DNA from: Pseudomonadota bacterium
GTDB taxonomy: Bacteria; Pseudomonadota; Alphaproteobacteria; Micropepsales; Micropepsaceae
Assembly (NCBI GenBank): GCA_018241025.1
Contig: JAFEEQ010000011.1
Span: forward strand, 310,001 to 374,000
Length of the DNA: 64,000 bases
Direction: 5' to 3'
The notes beneath the pieces are model-generated. The model searched no databases. It saw only the letters and a list, made by a program, of their open reading frames with translations, and was not told the origin of the DNA. Below are positions 9,273 through 18,986 of the stretch, piece after piece. How positions within the stretch are numbered: the first letter of the stretch is position 1; every line of letters begins with the position of its first letter. The position numbers and the translations under genes were made by a program.

Positions 9273-10148
9273 ATGGCCCTCGCACCCGATATCGCCGATT
9301 TCTATCACCGCCCCGTCGGGATGACCGATCCCGGCGCCCTGGATACCGTGCTCAAGGATGCGCCGGGCGACATCCCCGGCATGGCCGCCTACATCCAGAA
9401 CCTTTTGCTGCATCAGCATTGGGCGCCGGTCTATCGCAGGCAGCTCGGCCGGGAACGCATCGACGAGACCCACACCCGTTCGCTTGCCGGCATGCTTGCG
9501 CTCATGCAGCGACATGACGGACGCCCGCTCGCCTTCGTCCGCACCCTCGACCAGCGCATGATCGGCAATTGCCGGCACTTCTCGGTCTTCGGTGCGGCGC
9601 TCCTGCGACGCGCCGGATTCCCGGCACGTGCCCGCTGCGGCTTTGCGATGTATTTCCAGAAGGACTTCGGCGTCGATCATTGGGTCACCGAATACTGGAA
9701 CGGCGAAGCGTGGCAGATGATCGATTTCCAGATCGATGCCCTTCAGCGCGCGCAGCTGCAACTCGCATTCGATCCGCTCGACGTGCCGCGCGATCGATTT
9801 CTTATCGCCGGCGAAGCGTGGCAACGCTGCCGCACAGGTGCGGCCGATCCGGCGAGGTTCGGCATCCTCGACATGAACGGTTTGTGGTTCGTCGCCGGCA
9901 ATGTCGTCCGCGATTTCGCGGCATTGAACAATCGCGAGATGCTGCCCTGGGATGTCTGGGGTCCGATGACCGAACCGGGTCAAGACATGCCGGGCGACAC
10001 GCTCGCGCTCCTCGACCGCCTCGCGATCCTCTGCGCCGATCCCGACGCGCATTTCGACGCCATCCGCGATCTCTACGAAACCGGTCCCAACCTCAAAGTG
10101 CCGCCCCAGGTCTTCAACGCCCTGCGTCAGAGCAGTGAGACGGTGTAG
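9273..10148 (+). CDS. Transglutaminase-like superfamily protein
   Basis: The 291-residue product carries a papain-fold transglutaminase-like core. The triad can be read as Cys in GNCRHFSVFGAALLRRAG (residue about 100), His in DHWVTEYW and Asp in MIDFQID. There is no signal peptide or membrane segment, so it is probably cytoplasmic. Such bacterial proteins can be proteases, amidases or unrelated hydrolases, and the substrate cannot be read from the sequence. It stands alone, between the acyl-CoA ligase (divergent) and a small secreted protein gene. The start ATG follows a GGAG 10 bases upstream. Confidence 0.72.
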   Translation: MALAPDIADFYHRPVGMTDPGALDTVLKDAPGDIPGMAAYIQNLLLHQHWAPVYRRQLGRERIDETHTRSLAGMLALMQRHDGRPLAFVRTLDQRMIGNCRHFSVFGAALLRRAGFPARARCGFAMYFQKDFGVDHWVTEYWNGEAWQMIDFQIDALQRAQLQLAFDPLDVPRDRFLIAGEAWQRCRTGAADPARFGILDMNGLWFVAGNVVRDFAALNNREMLPWDVWGPMTEPGQDMPGDTLALLDRLAILCADPDAHFDAIRDLYETGPNLKVPPQVFNALRQSSETV

Positions 10149-10207
10149 GCGGTGCCTTCCCTGCCGCCCGGCGCTTCGCTAGGCTCCAAACGGGGCAGGG
10201 GGATGCC

Positions 10208-10513
10208 ATGCGGATATTTGCTGTAACACTCGCGGCGTTAAGCCTGTTCCTCGCGCTTCCGGCGCGGGCCGAAGACCCGCCTGACCAGACCGATGCGGCC
10301 TTCGACGCCCAGTTCGTTTGCCCAGAAACCCTCGCCGACCGGGATGCCCGCATAGACGAGTACGAGCGCTACATGGATTGGGCGCAGGAACACCATCCGG
10401 ACTGGAACCTGCGCAAGCGGCTCGATGTGCGTTACGGCCTGTTGCGCCGGCACGAATGCGCCCAGACCCTCGCGCATCTGGCCTCCAGCCAGCGGCCCGC
10501 CTTCGGCCCCTGA
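10208..10513 (+). CDS. Small secreted hypothetical protein
   Basis: I do not recognise the family. The 101-residue product begins with a clear Sec signal peptide (MRIFAVTLAALSLFLALPARA, cleavage likely after ALPARA near residue 21). The mature part is about 80 residues, rich in charged and aromatic residues (YERYMDWAQEHHPDW), with two cysteines (CPETL and HECAQ) that could form one disulfide in the periplasm. It lies 59 bases after the transglutaminase-like gene and about 100 before the DAHP synthase start, in the same orientation. A Gly-rich GGGGGAT leader sits before the ATG. Confidence 0.6.
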   Translation: MRIFAVTLAALSLFLALPARAEDPPDQTDAAFDAQFVCPETLADRDARIDEYERYMDWAQEHHPDWNLRKRLDVRYGLLRRHECAQTLAHLASSQRPAFGP

Positions 10514-10610
10514 CGCGGCGCAAAGCCGCCATTCACCAGCCTAGGCCGTATTGGCTGGCCAATCCGGGCGGGTTCACATATATCCACAGGCCCTTCTGGA
10601 GGACTTCCGC

Positions 10611-11987
10611 GTGGCCGCGTCATGGACCCCGCAAAGCTGGCGTTCCAAGCCCATCCGTCAGGTTCCGACCTATCCGGACCAGGCGGCGCTTGAGGCCGTG
10701 GAGGCGCGGCTGCGCACCCACCCGCCGCTCGTTTTCGCCGGCGAAGCGCGCAATCTTTTGTCTGGTCTGGGCGACGTCGCCCTCGGCAACGCCTTCCTGC
10801 TCCAGGGCGGCGACTGCGCCGAGAGCTTTGCCGAGTTCGCGGCCAACAATATCCGCGACACCTTCTGCGTCTTCCTCGCCATGGCGACAGTCCTCACCTT
10901 TGCTGGCGGCAAGCCCGTGGTGAAGGTCGGCCGCATCGCCGGCCAGTTCGCCAAGCCGCGCTCCGACGATTTCGAGACCCGCGACGGCGTCACCCTGCCG
11001 TCCTATCGCGGTGACAATATCAATGGCGGCGATTTCACCGCCGAGGAACGCACGCCCGATCCGGAGCGCATGATGCGCGCCTACTATCAGGCGGCTGCGA
11101 CGGCCAATCTCGTGCGCGCCTTCGCGACCGGCGGCTATGCCGATCTGTCGCGCGCGCGGCATTGGAATCTCGATCATCACCATCCCGATCTCGGCCGCCG
11201 CTACAATGAAGTCGTCGACAAGATCGACGAAGGCGTCGGCTTCATGCGCACCTTCAGTCTCGAAGATGCGGTGAGGCAGCAGACCTCGCGCGTCGACTAC
11301 TACTTCAGCCACGAGGCGCTACTTCTTCCCTACGAAGAAGCGCTGACGCGGCAGGATTCGATTACCGGCAGTCACTACGCGACATCGGGGCATATGCTCT
11401 GGATTGGCGACCGCACGCGCCAGATCGACGGCGCGCATGTCGAATATTGCCGCGGCATCAAGAATCCGATCGGCATCAAATGCGGTCCGAGCCTGAGCGA
11501 GGAAGAGCTGATCAAGCTGCTCGCCATCCTCAACCCATCCAACACGCCCGGCCGCATCACCCTGATCGCGCGCTTCGGGTCCGACAAGATTGCGCAGCAT
11601 CTTCCGCGTCTCATCCGCGCGGTCGAGCGCGAAGGCGCGCATGTCATCTGGTCCTGCGATCCGATGCACGGCAACACGCTGAAGCTCCAGTCGGGCTACA
11701 AGACCCGCCCGGTCGACCGCGTGCTCGACGAGATCCGTTCCTTCTTCGCCATCCATCGCGCCGAAGGCACTTATGCCGGCGGCATCCATCTGGAGATGAC
11801 GGGCCAGGATGTCACCGAGTGCACCGGCGGCGCCCAGGCGCTCAAGGAGATCGATCTGTTCGACCGTTATCGCACGGCCTGCGATCCGCGGCTGAATGCG
11901 AGCCAGGCGCTCGAGATCGCTTTCCTGATCGCCGACACGCTGCGCGCCGAGCGCCAGAAGGGCGAGCCCATCGCGGCTTCCGCCTGA
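10611..11987 (+). CDS. 3-deoxy-7-phosphoheptulonate synthase, class II
   Basis: The first enzyme of the shikimate pathway condenses phosphoenolpyruvate and erythrose-4-phosphate to DAHP. The product shows class II (plant/mycobacterial type) signatures: [39 protein letters not shown], the PEP-binding stretch [14 protein letters not shown] and the metal site [16 protein letters not shown] chose the GTG at 10611 because TGGAGGA ends seven bases before it and it gives 458 residues, the normal length. The frame runs 20 codons further upstream without family similarity. Regulatory sites for aromatic amino acids are not visible. Confidence 0.94.
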   Translation: MAASWTPQSWRSKPIRQVPTYPDQAALEAVEARLRTHPPLVFAGEARNLLSGLGDVALGNAFLLQGGDCAESFAEFAANNIRDTFCVFLAMATVLTFAGGKPVVKVGRIAGQFAKPRSDDFETRDGVTLPSYRGDNINGGDFTAEERTPDPERMMRAYYQAAATANLVRAFATGGYADLSRARHWNLDHHHPDLGRRYNEVVDKIDEGVGFMRTFSLEDAVRQQTSRVDYYFSHEALLLPYEEALTRQDSITGSHYATSGHMLWIGDRTRQIDGAHVEYCRGIKNPIGIKCGPSLSEEELIKLLAILNPSNTPGRITLIARFGSDKIAQHLPRLIRAVEREGAHVIWSCDPMHGNTLKLQSGYKTRPVDRVLDEIRSFFAIHRAEGTYAGGIHLEMTGQDVTECTGGAQALKEIDLFDRYRTACDPRLNASQALEIAFLIADTLRAERQKGEPIAASA

Positions 11988-12093
11988 CGCCGCGGTCTGC
12001 CGCGCTGCGCCGGTTAGCCATGCCGGCAGGACTGGCTTGCCCTCCGCGCTATCGGGACCGATCTATCGGCTTGGGCGGGAAAGGGTAACGGGC

Positions 12094-12852
12094 ATGGGTG
12101 CTGCGCGGCTTCTGGCCAAGGGATGGGTCGTGTTCTGCCTGTTCGCCGGCGCGCACGGCTTGTTTCTCGCGCTCACGCGCGGTCAGGACATCCAGTCGGC
12201 CGCGCGCTTCGCGGGCCTATGCGTGTTGCTGTTCGGCGCAATGGGGCTCTTGTTCGCCGGCGGGTTCGGTGTTGCCGAGATCGGCATTTCGTCGTTATCG
12301 ATATCCAGGCTGCGGCGAAGTTATTGGCCGAGCTTCGATGGTTTGGTGTTCTGCGCTTTCGTCGGGCTCATACTCTTGGTCCAGACCGTGCTGGTTCACG
12401 AAATCGGCGGAACGCCTGCCGGTCAGGCGCTGCTGGGCTCGGTCCATTTCGTGGTTCCCGGGGAGCGTGCCCTGATACGTCGCTTGAGCGCCTGCGGCTA
12501 CGACGATGCACACATCTATTCTATTGCGCTGGCTTCCGCTGTTGCGTGGCTTCTCGCATTTGTTTTTGTCGCCGCCTCGGCTTCACGCATAGCTCTCGCT
12601 GCGGGAATAGTGCGCCTCGAGCGGATGCGGTTTCCATCGTCCTTTGGGCCGACTCTGCTTGCCGCGCTCTATGGCATGGTCGCCGTCATCGGGATTCAGC
12701 TTCTCTTTGTCGGTTCCGCATACAATTTCCTCGGCTGTGGCATGCTCACGGGCATCACCGGCGCGGCACTGTCCGGACTTGCGCCGCTCACGCTCGCCTA
12801 CCTGATCTTCGCCGCGCTCGTGATGCTCAAGGCGAGCGGACCGGCGGATTGA
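12094..12852 (+). CDS. Integral membrane protein of unknown function
   Basis: The 252-residue product has about six hydrophobic segments (for example WVVFCLFAGAHGLFLAL, LCVLLFGAMGLLFAGGFGV, LVFCAFVGLILLVQTVLV, ALASAVAWLLAFVFVAAS) and no recognisable domain. I chose the ATG at 12094, preceded by a GGGAAAGGG purine tract. An in-frame ATG at 12037 would add a non-hydrophobic leader. The base composition is a little less GC-rich than that of the neighbouring enzyme genes. It lies after the DAHP synthase and converges on an oxidoreductase gene. I can assign no function. Confidence 0.62.
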   Translation: MGAARLLAKGWVVFCLFAGAHGLFLALTRGQDIQSAARFAGLCVLLFGAMGLLFAGGFGVAEIGISSLSISRLRRSYWPSFDGLVFCAFVGLILLVQTVLVHEIGGTPAGQALLGSVHFVVPGERALIRRLSACGYDDAHIYSIALASAVAWLLAFVFVAASASRIALAAGIVRLERMRFPSSFGPTLLAALYGMVAVIGIQLLFVGSAYNFLGCGMLTGITGAALSGLAPLTLAYLIFAALVMLKASGPAD

Positions 12853-12874
12853 CCCGCCGGTCCGGATGACGTTG

Positions 12875-13894
12875 TCAGACCGCCTTGTCCGGTCCAACAC
12901 GCACAACCATCTTGCCGAGGTTCTCGCCCTTGAAGAGACCGATGAAGGCCTTCGGCGCGTTCTCGACGCCGTCGACGACGGTTTCGCGCCATTTCATCTT
13001 GCCGGCCTTCGTCCAGGCCGCCATGTCGCGATGGAAATCCGCCAGCATGTCGTAATGGCTCGACACCACGAATCCGCGCAGCGTCAGGCCGAGGCCGATC
13101 GCCATGGCGAGATTGCGCGGCCCCGGCGGCAGCTCGGTCGCGTTGTACATGTCGATCATCCCGCACAGCGGAATGCGGCCGCCCGGCCGCATGTTGTTCA
13201 ATGCCGCTTCCAGATGCGCGCCGCCGACATTCTCGAAATAGACGTCGATGCCTTCCGGGAAGGCCGCTGCGACGGCAGCATTGAGATCGCCGCAAGTCTT
13301 GTAGTTGATCGCACCGATACCGAGCTCTTTCAGGAACGCGGCCTTCTCGTCGGAGCCGACCGAACCGACGACATGGCAGCCCTTCGCCTTGGCGATCTGG
13401 CACACCACCGAGCCGACCGCGCCCGACGCCGCCGAGACGAAGACGCGCTCGCCGTCCTTCAGCTCGCCGACCCGAAGCAGTCCGGCATAGGCCGTCATCC
13501 CCGGCATGCCGAGAGCGCCGAGATAGGACTGGATCGGCACCACCGGATCGAACGTCTGCAAATCGTTTCCGCTCGACACGAACCATTCGCGCCAGCCGTT
13601 CATGCTCTGCACGAAGTCGCCGACTTTGAGGCTCGGATGGCCGTTCGATGCCACCACCTGTCCCACCGCATGGCCCTGCAGGACCTCGCCGAGCTGGAAG
13701 GGCGGGACATAGCTCTTCCGGTCGACCATGCGGCCGCGCATATAGGGATCGACGGAAATGTAGCTGTTGCGGACTAGGACCTGGCCGGAACCCGGATTGG
13801 GTACGGCCGATTCGGCATGCTCGAAGTTGTCGGGTGTCGGCAGACCGGTCGGCCGGCTTTTCAGGCGGATTTCGTGGTTTTTCTGGTTGTCCAC
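12875..13894 (-). CDS. NADP-dependent oxidoreductase of the medium-chain dehydrogenase/reductase family (CurA / leukotriene B4 dehydrogenase type)
   Basis: The protein resembles zinc-independent MDR enzymes that reduce the C=C bond of alpha,beta-unsaturated ketones and aldehydes with NADPH. Visible are the N-terminal block SRPTGLPTPDNFE, the SVDPYMRGRM segment diagnostic of this subgroup, the cofactor loop VSAASGAVGSVVCQIAKAKGCHVVGSVGS and GAINYKT. No structural zinc cysteine cluster is present. I set the start at the GTG ending at 13894 because AAGGAG lies six bases upstream and the product then begins like family members (339 residues). The open frame continues 28 codons further without similarity. 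Confidence 0.87.
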   Translation of the reverse strand: MDNQKNHEIRLKSRPTGLPTPDNFEHAESAVPNPGSGQVLVRNSYISVDPYMRGRMVDRKSYVPPFQLGEVLQGHAVGQVVASNGHPSLKVGDFVQSMNGWREWFVSSGNDLQTFDPVVPIQSYLGALGMPGMTAYAGLLRVGELKDGERVFVSAASGAVGSVVCQIAKAKGCHVVGSVGSDEKAAFLKELGIGAINYKTCGDLNAAVAAAFPEGIDVYFENVGGAHLEAALNNMRPGGRIPLCGMIDMYNATELPPGPRNLAMAIGLGLTLRGFVVSSHYDMLADFHRDMAAWTKAGKMKWRETVVDGVENAPKAFIGLFKGENLGKMVVRVGPDKAV

Positions 13895-14015
13895 GGGCGT
13901 CTCCTTAACGGTGTTAATTGTGGGAATTGCTGGTTCCCGAACCCTATCAGCCGGCGAGCGTGTAACAACGTGAAACATCTTATGAGTCGCCCCGGAGCAG
14001 GGGCGGGGGCCTTAT

Positions 14016-15005
14016 GTGCCTGTAATTCCGGCGAGAATCCTCTTGTCACCATTTCGACTGCGTCCCCGGGGAGCGCTCAAGGCTGCCGTCATCGGCGCCG
14101 GTGCGTTCGGCCGCCACCACGCATCCAAATATCGCCACATCGACGGTGTCGAGTTGGCGGCGATTGCCGATCCGTCGGCCGAAGTGATCAAGACGTCGAT
14201 GGCGACGCATGGCTGTCCGGCCGTTGCCGATTGGCGCGATCTGCTCGGTCATGTCGATCTCGTCAGCGTGTGCACACCGGCCGTGACGCATGCCGAGATC
14301 GTGCGCGCCTTCCTGAACGCCGGCGCCCACGTGCTGGTTGAAAAGCCGATTGCCACCTCGCTCGATGAAGCCGATGACCTGATCGCGCTGGCGCGCAACG
14401 CCGGCCTGACCCTCACCGTCGGCCATCAGGAGCGTTTTGTTTTCGCAGGCACCGGTCTGCTCGAGCACCAGGAAGTGCCGCAGACGCTGACTTGCTGGCG
14501 CATGGGGCCGTGGAGCGGCCGCGGCGCCGACGTCTCGGTCGTGCTCGATCTGATGATCCATGATCTCGATCTGGTGCATCAACTCGTTCCCTTCGCCGTC
14601 ACCGAGGTCGAAGCGCGCTCAAAGGCGCTGCATGGCACGCTGGCCGACGAAGTCCACGCCACCGTCGGTTTCTCGAACGGATCGGTCGCTCATCTGGAGA
14701 CCAGCCGCATCTCCAACGACCGTCGCCGCGGCATGCGCGCCGAGTACAAGGATGGCGTGATCGAGATCGATTTCGTCAGCCGCAAGATTCACAATACTAC
14801 GCCCCGTGCGCTGAAGCCGCTGGAGCTGGGCGATCCGCTCGGCGCCTCGGTTTCGTCCTTCGCCGCCGCAGTACGCGATGGCGGGACCGCGCTCGTTCGT
14901 CCGGAAGAGGCGCGCAAGGCGCTCTCGACCGCGCTGGCCATCGACGACGCCGCAGACCGCGCCCCGGCGCGGGACGCCTATGCGGCCGTTGCAGCGGCGC
15001 GCTGA
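14016..15005 (+). CDS. Gfo/Idh/MocA-family oxidoreductase
   Basis: A sugar or sugar-nucleotide dehydrogenase. The N-terminal Rossmann fold reads AAVIGAGAFGRHHASKY, the EKP motif lies in HVLVEKPIATSLDEA and the substrate-domain motif is DLMIHDLDLVHQL. That IHDLDL pattern and the overall shape recall UDP-GlcNAc 3-dehydrogenases (GnnA/WlbA group), which would suggest lipid A or surface-sugar work. No partner aminotransferase is nearby, so this is only an inference. The GTG at 14016 is the farthest start; an in-frame TTG at 14043 would give a product closer to family N-termini. Neither has a strong ribosome-binding site. Confidence 0.8.
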   Translation: MPVIPARILLSPFRLRPRGALKAAVIGAGAFGRHHASKYRHIDGVELAAIADPSAEVIKTSMATHGCPAVADWRDLLGHVDLVSVCTPAVTHAEIVRAFLNAGAHVLVEKPIATSLDEADDLIALARNAGLTLTVGHQERFVFAGTGLLEHQEVPQTLTCWRMGPWSGRGADVSVVLDLMIHDLDLVHQLVPFAVTEVEARSKALHGTLADEVHATVGFSNGSVAHLETSRISNDRRRGMRAEYKDGVIEIDFVSRKIHNTTPRALKPLELGDPLGASVSSFAAAVRDGGTALVRPEEARKALSTALAIDDAADRAPARDAYAAVAAAR

Positions 15006-15060
15006 AAATCCGTCTTTGTAAGCTTTAACTTGGCGCCGCCGGCTAAGGCGGTGACAGGTC

Positions 15061-15720
15061 TCACTTGAACATATTCGACCGGATGATCTGTATGCAGGCT
15101 TCGGTACCCTTGGCGAGGAGCGATTTCAGGAGTTCGCCGTGATTTCCGGTCAGTTGGTCGTAGTCCGGTGGGTTCTTGTCGTCGGACTGGTAGGTGCAAG
15201 GCACTTGGCCGATTACCGTGCCGGTCGACGCATCGATAAGGCGCGCGCGCACCGAGTACACGACCCGGTAGTGCGTCCAGTCGAACGGAAAGTAGATGAA
15301 ACTCCACGCCGTGCTCTGAACGTCGAACACCACGCCATGGTTCTGGGCCAGGGCAGCAAGGTCCTTTTGACCGTCGTTGTCGCGTTTGCGCAGCGTCACC
15401 GCTGGCTGCGTCGGTCCGCCGAACTTAGCCGCAAACTCCGGACCGAGTTGGGTGACGATGGCATCGGCCGGATCCGGAATGTCATCGTCCTTCACCAGCT
15501 GGTTGCCTTCGGAGATCATGACCAGCGCGCCGGTAATCCCGCCGATCAGACCGGCACGGCCCCAGGTGGATGCCACGAAGTCGGGTTTGGTATAGGTCAC
15601 CGTCGTGAGCGGCGCGCCGTGCAGCGCATCGACCGCGTCCTGCCCCGTACCGACGACTTTGGTGCTCACACAGCCCGACAGCATGACCGCACAGGCCAGC
15701 AAAAGGATTTTGCGCACCAT
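15061..15720 (-). CDS. Hypothetical lipoprotein
   Basis: The 219-residue product has a textbook lipoprotein signal (MVRKILLLACAVMLSGC, lipid attachment at Cys17), so it should be membrane-anchored in the envelope. I do not recognise the mature domain. It contains a short hydrophobic stretch (GRAGLIGGITGALVMIS), a Pro/Asp-rich linker and a C-terminal region with YQSDDKNPPDYDQLTG. The start at 15720 is supported by GAGGGGGGAACG directly upstream, while a longer in-frame ATG at 15747 would disrupt the signal peptide. It stands alone, convergent with the upstream oxidoreductase gene and divergent from nadE. Confidence 0.68.
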   Translation of the reverse strand: MVRKILLLACAVMLSGCVSTKVVGTGQDAVDALHGAPLTTVTYTKPDFVASTWGRAGLIGGITGALVMISEGNQLVKDDDIPDPADAIVTQLGPEFAAKFGGPTQPAVTLRKRDNDGQKDLAALAQNHGVVFDVQSTAWSFIYFPFDWTHYRVVYSVRARLIDASTGTVIGQVPCTYQSDDKNPPDYDQLTGNHGELLKSLLAKGTEACIQIIRSNMFK

Positions 15721-15848
15721 CGTTCCCCCCTCAATGCGTGGCGACATTTAGGGGCGGACCTACGAGGCCGTCAACTGGGGCGTGCATGGCGGCTCTGCAT
15801 GCCCGCGTCGAACTTCTGCGCAACCGCAAACCGCGCTAAACCATCGCT

Positions 15849-17513
15849 ATGACGGACAAGCTTCGCATCGCGCTCGCCCAGCTCAACCCGACCATGGGCG
15901 ACATCCACGGCAACCTGACCAAGGCACGTAAGGCGCGGGCCGAGGCGGCGGCGGCCGGCGCGGACATCATCCTCTATCCTGAACTCTTCATTGTCGGCTA
16001 TCCGCCGGAAGACCTCGTACTCAAGCCGGCGCTCCAGGACGATGCGCGCGAGGCGGTCGAGAAGTTCGCGGCGGACACCGCCGATGGCGGCCCGGCCGTT
16101 CTGGTCGGCGCCCCCTGGGTCGAGAACGACCGTCTCTATAACGCCTGCATGCTGCTCGATGGCGGCAGGATCGCAGGCAGGACCTTCAAGGTCGATCTGC
16201 CCAATTACGGCGTGTTCGACGAAAAGCGCGTCTTCGCCGCCGGCCCGCTACCGGGCCCGTTCAACATCCGCGGCGTGCGCATCGGCGTTCCGGTCTGCGA
16301 GGACATCTGGACACCGGACGTCGTCGAATGCCTGGCCGAGACCGGCGCCGAGATCCTGCTCGTTCCCAATGGCTCGCCCTTCGACGCCACGAAATCCGAC
16401 GTGCGTGCCAATCATATCGCCGGCCGCATCACGGAATCGGGTCTGCCGCTCGTTTATCTCAACCAGATCGGCGGTCAGGACGAGCTGGTGTTCGACGGCG
16501 CGTCCCTCGTCTGCAACGCCGATCGCTCGATGGCCGTCGCGCTGCCCGCCTGGGAAGAGGCGCTGGTGATGACCGATTGGACGCGCACGTCGTCCGGATG
16601 GGTTTGCGCGCCCGGTTCGCTCGCACCGTCCGACGATCACGCGCAAGCCGTCTATCACGCGATGATGCTCGGCCTGCGCGACTATGTGAACAAGAACCGC
16701 TTTCCCGGCGTGGTGCTCGGGCTCTCCGGCGGCATCGACTCCGCGCTCTCGGCCGCCGTCGCAGTCGATGCGCTTGGGCCGGAGCGCGTGCGCTGCGTGA
16801 TGCTGCCCTCGAAATACACCAGCCAGGAAAGCCTCGACGACGCGGCCGAGATCGCGAAGCTGCTCGGCGTTCACTACGACACCATCCCGATCGAACCGGC
16901 GGTCGCCGCCTTCGGCGGTTCGCTCGCCGATGTCTTCGCGGGCAAGCGCGTCGACACGACGGAGGAGAACATCCAGTCGCGCATTCGCGGCGTGATCCTG
17001 ATGGCGATCTCCAACAAGTTCGGCCCGATGGTGCTGACGACGGGCAACAAGAGCGAGATGAGCGTCGGCTATGCCACGCTCTATGGCGACATGTGCGGCG
17101 GCTACAATGTTCTGAAAGATGTCTACAAGATGGAGGTCTTCCGCCTGTCGCGCTGGCGCAACCAGTTCGTGCCGCGCGGCGCGCTCGGGCCCTCAGGACG
17201 CGTCATGCCGGAGAACGTCATCACCCGTCCGCCGTCCGCCGAATTGCGCGCCGACCAGAAGGACGAGGACTCGCTGCCGCCCTATGAGATTCTCGACGGA
17301 ATTCTCGAATGCCTGATCGAGAACGAGATGACCTTCGAGGACACCTGCGCCCGCGGCTACCACCCGGCGACGGTCAAGCGTATCGAACAGCTGCTCTATG
17401 TCAGCGAATACAAGCGCCGGCAGGCCCCGCCCGGCGTGAAGATCAGCGCCCGCAATTTCGGCCGCGACCGCCGCTATCCCATTACCAATGCGTTCCGCGA
17501 TGCACGGGACTAG
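15849..17513 (+). CDS. nadE: Glutamine-hydrolysing NAD+ synthase
   Basis: NadE amidates nicotinate adenine dinucleotide to NAD+, the last step of NAD synthesis. The 554-residue protein is the two-domain form. The N-terminal nitrilase-type glutaminase has its Glu-Lys-Cys triad in YPELFIVGYPPEDL, TFKVDLPNYGVFDE and PVCEDIWTPD. The C-terminal ATP-pyrophosphatase domain has its P-loop in LGLSGGIDSALSAA near residue 297 and the TTGNKSEMSVGYATLYGDM block. The stop is three bases before the gltX start, so the two probably share a transcript. Confidence 0.96.
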   Translation: MTDKLRIALAQLNPTMGDIHGNLTKARKARAEAAAAGADIILYPELFIVGYPPEDLVLKPALQDDAREAVEKFAADTADGGPAVLVGAPWVENDRLYNACMLLDGGRIAGRTFKVDLPNYGVFDEKRVFAAGPLPGPFNIRGVRIGVPVCEDIWTPDVVECLAETGAEILLVPNGSPFDATKSDVRANHIAGRITESGLPLVYLNQIGGQDELVFDGASLVCNADRSMAVALPAWEEALVMTDWTRTSSGWVCAPGSLAPSDDHAQAVYHAMMLGLRDYVNKNRFPGVVLGLSGGIDSALSAAVAVDALGPERVRCVMLPSKYTSQESLDDAAEIAKLLGVHYDTIPIEPAVAAFGGSLADVFAGKRVDTTEENIQSRIRGVILMAISNKFGPMVLTTGNKSEMSVGYATLYGDMCGGYNVLKDVYKMEVFRLSRWRNQFVPRGALGPSGRVMPENVITRPPSAELRADQKDEDSLPPYEILDGILECLIENEMTFEDTCARGYHPATVKRIEQLLYVSEYKRRQAPPGVKISARNFGRDRRYPITNAFRDARD

Positions 17514-17516
17514 AGC

Positions 17517-18851
17517 ATGACCGTTGTCCGCATCGCGCCATCGCCCACCGGCTATCTCCAGGCCGGCAACGGCCGTGCGGCCGTGCTCAACGCGCTGTTC
17601 GCGAAGAAGAGCGGCGGCAAGTTCATGCTGCGCATCGACGACACCGACGACACGCGCTCCACCAGGACCTTCGAGGACGGCATCCTCGAAGACCTCGCCT
17701 GGCTCGGCTTGCCGCACGATATCTTCGCCCGTGCCTCGGATCGCGTCGCGATCTACGAAACCGCCGCCGAAAAGCTCAAGGCGTCCGGCCGCCTCTATCC
17801 CTGCTACGAGACGCCTGACGAACTGGATCGCCGCCGCAAGCGCCAGCTGGCCATGCACAAACCGCCGGTCTACGACCGTGCCGCGCTCACGCTCAGCGAA
17901 GAGGATCGCTGGCGCTTCGAAGCCGAAGGCCGCCGTCCGCATTGGCGCTTCAAGCTCACTCACAAGCGCGTGCACTGGAACGATCTGATCCGTGGCGCGG
18001 TCGAGATCGACACCGTGACACAGTCCGATCCGGTGGTGATCCGCGAGAACGGCCATTTCCTCTACATGCTGCCTTCGGTGGTCGACGACATCGAATTCGC
18101 CATCACCCACATCATGCGCGGCGAGGATCACGTCACCAACACCGCGGCCCAGATTGAAATCTTCGAGGCGCTCGGCGCGGCACCGCCGGCCTTTGCACAT
18201 TATCCGCTCTTCGTAACCGCGGAGGGCGGCAAGCTCTCCAAGCGCGAAGGTTCGCTCTCGCTGCGGGCTCTGCGCGAAAGCGGCATCGAGCCGCTGGCGC
18301 TCGCCTCCTATCTCGCCAAGATCGGCACCTCCGACCCGATCGAGCCGCGCCTCTCGCTCGACGCGCTCGCCGAGGAATTCGCCTTCGACAAGATCGGCCG
18401 CGCCGCGGCGCAATTCGACCTCGCCGAGTTGTCGGCGCTCAACGGCAAGCTGCTGCATATGCTGCCCTATGATGCCGTTACCGCGCGGCTCGCGGCATTG
18501 GGTGTGGCCGAAGGGCCGGCGTTTTGGGATGCCGTGCGGCCCAACCTCGCGCGTCTTGCCGATGTGCAGTCGTGGCGGGATGTCGTGCGCGGTCCGGTCG
18601 CGCCGGTGCTCGAAGACCCCGGCGTGACCGGGAAAGCCGCCGCGCTCCTGCCGCCCGAACCGTGGGACGAGACGACCTGGGGCCAACTCACCAAATCGGT
18701 TTCGGACGCGACGGGTACAAAGGGCCGGGCGCTGTTCCATCCCTTGCGTCTGGCGCTCACCGGGCGGGGCGATGGACCGGAACTCAAAAAGCTGCTACCC
18801 CTCATCGGGCGCGCGAAAGCCCTTGCGCGCCTGGAAGGGAAAACCGCGTGA
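17517..18851 (+). CDS. gltX: Glutamyl-tRNA synthetase with an altered HIGH motif
   Basis: GluRS charges tRNA-Glu, and in species lacking GlnRS also tRNA-Gln. The 444-residue product is a class Ic synthetase at the short end of the family. It has the opening RIAPSPTGYL, the LRIDDTDDTRS block, the stem-contact region with GEDHVTNTAAQIEIFEALG, and a KMSKS-type motif KLSKREGSLS. The normal HIGH (HxGx) motif after PSPTGYL reads QAGN, so the conserved His is replaced by Gln. This could mean reduced or specialised activity, or a second GluRS paralogue. It follows nadE by three bases. Confidence 0.9.
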   Translation: MTVVRIAPSPTGYLQAGNGRAAVLNALFAKKSGGKFMLRIDDTDDTRSTRTFEDGILEDLAWLGLPHDIFARASDRVAIYETAAEKLKASGRLYPCYETPDELDRRRKRQLAMHKPPVYDRAALTLSEEDRWRFEAEGRRPHWRFKLTHKRVHWNDLIRGAVEIDTVTQSDPVVIRENGHFLYMLPSVVDDIEFAITHIMRGEDHVTNTAAQIEIFEALGAAPPAFAHYPLFVTAEGGKLSKREGSLSLRALRESGIEPLALASYLAKIGTSDPIEPRLSLDALAEEFAFDKIGRAAAQFDLAELSALNGKLLHMLPYDAVTARLAALGVAEGPAFWDAVRPNLARLADVQSWRDVVRGPVAPVLEDPGVTGKAAALLPPEPWDETTWGQLTKSVSDATGTKGRALFHPLRLALTGRGDGPELKKLLPLIGRAKALARLEGKTA

Positions 18852-18986
18852 GCTTCGTGCTCCCCATTCGCTGTTCGATTTGCGGCTGACGCCGCGACAC
18901 TCCCCTTTTGCCTGCTCTCATCGCCAGAACGTCACTCCCCGAAATCGCAGCGCGATTCCGGGCCAAATCGCTGTAAGAAGTCCGCC

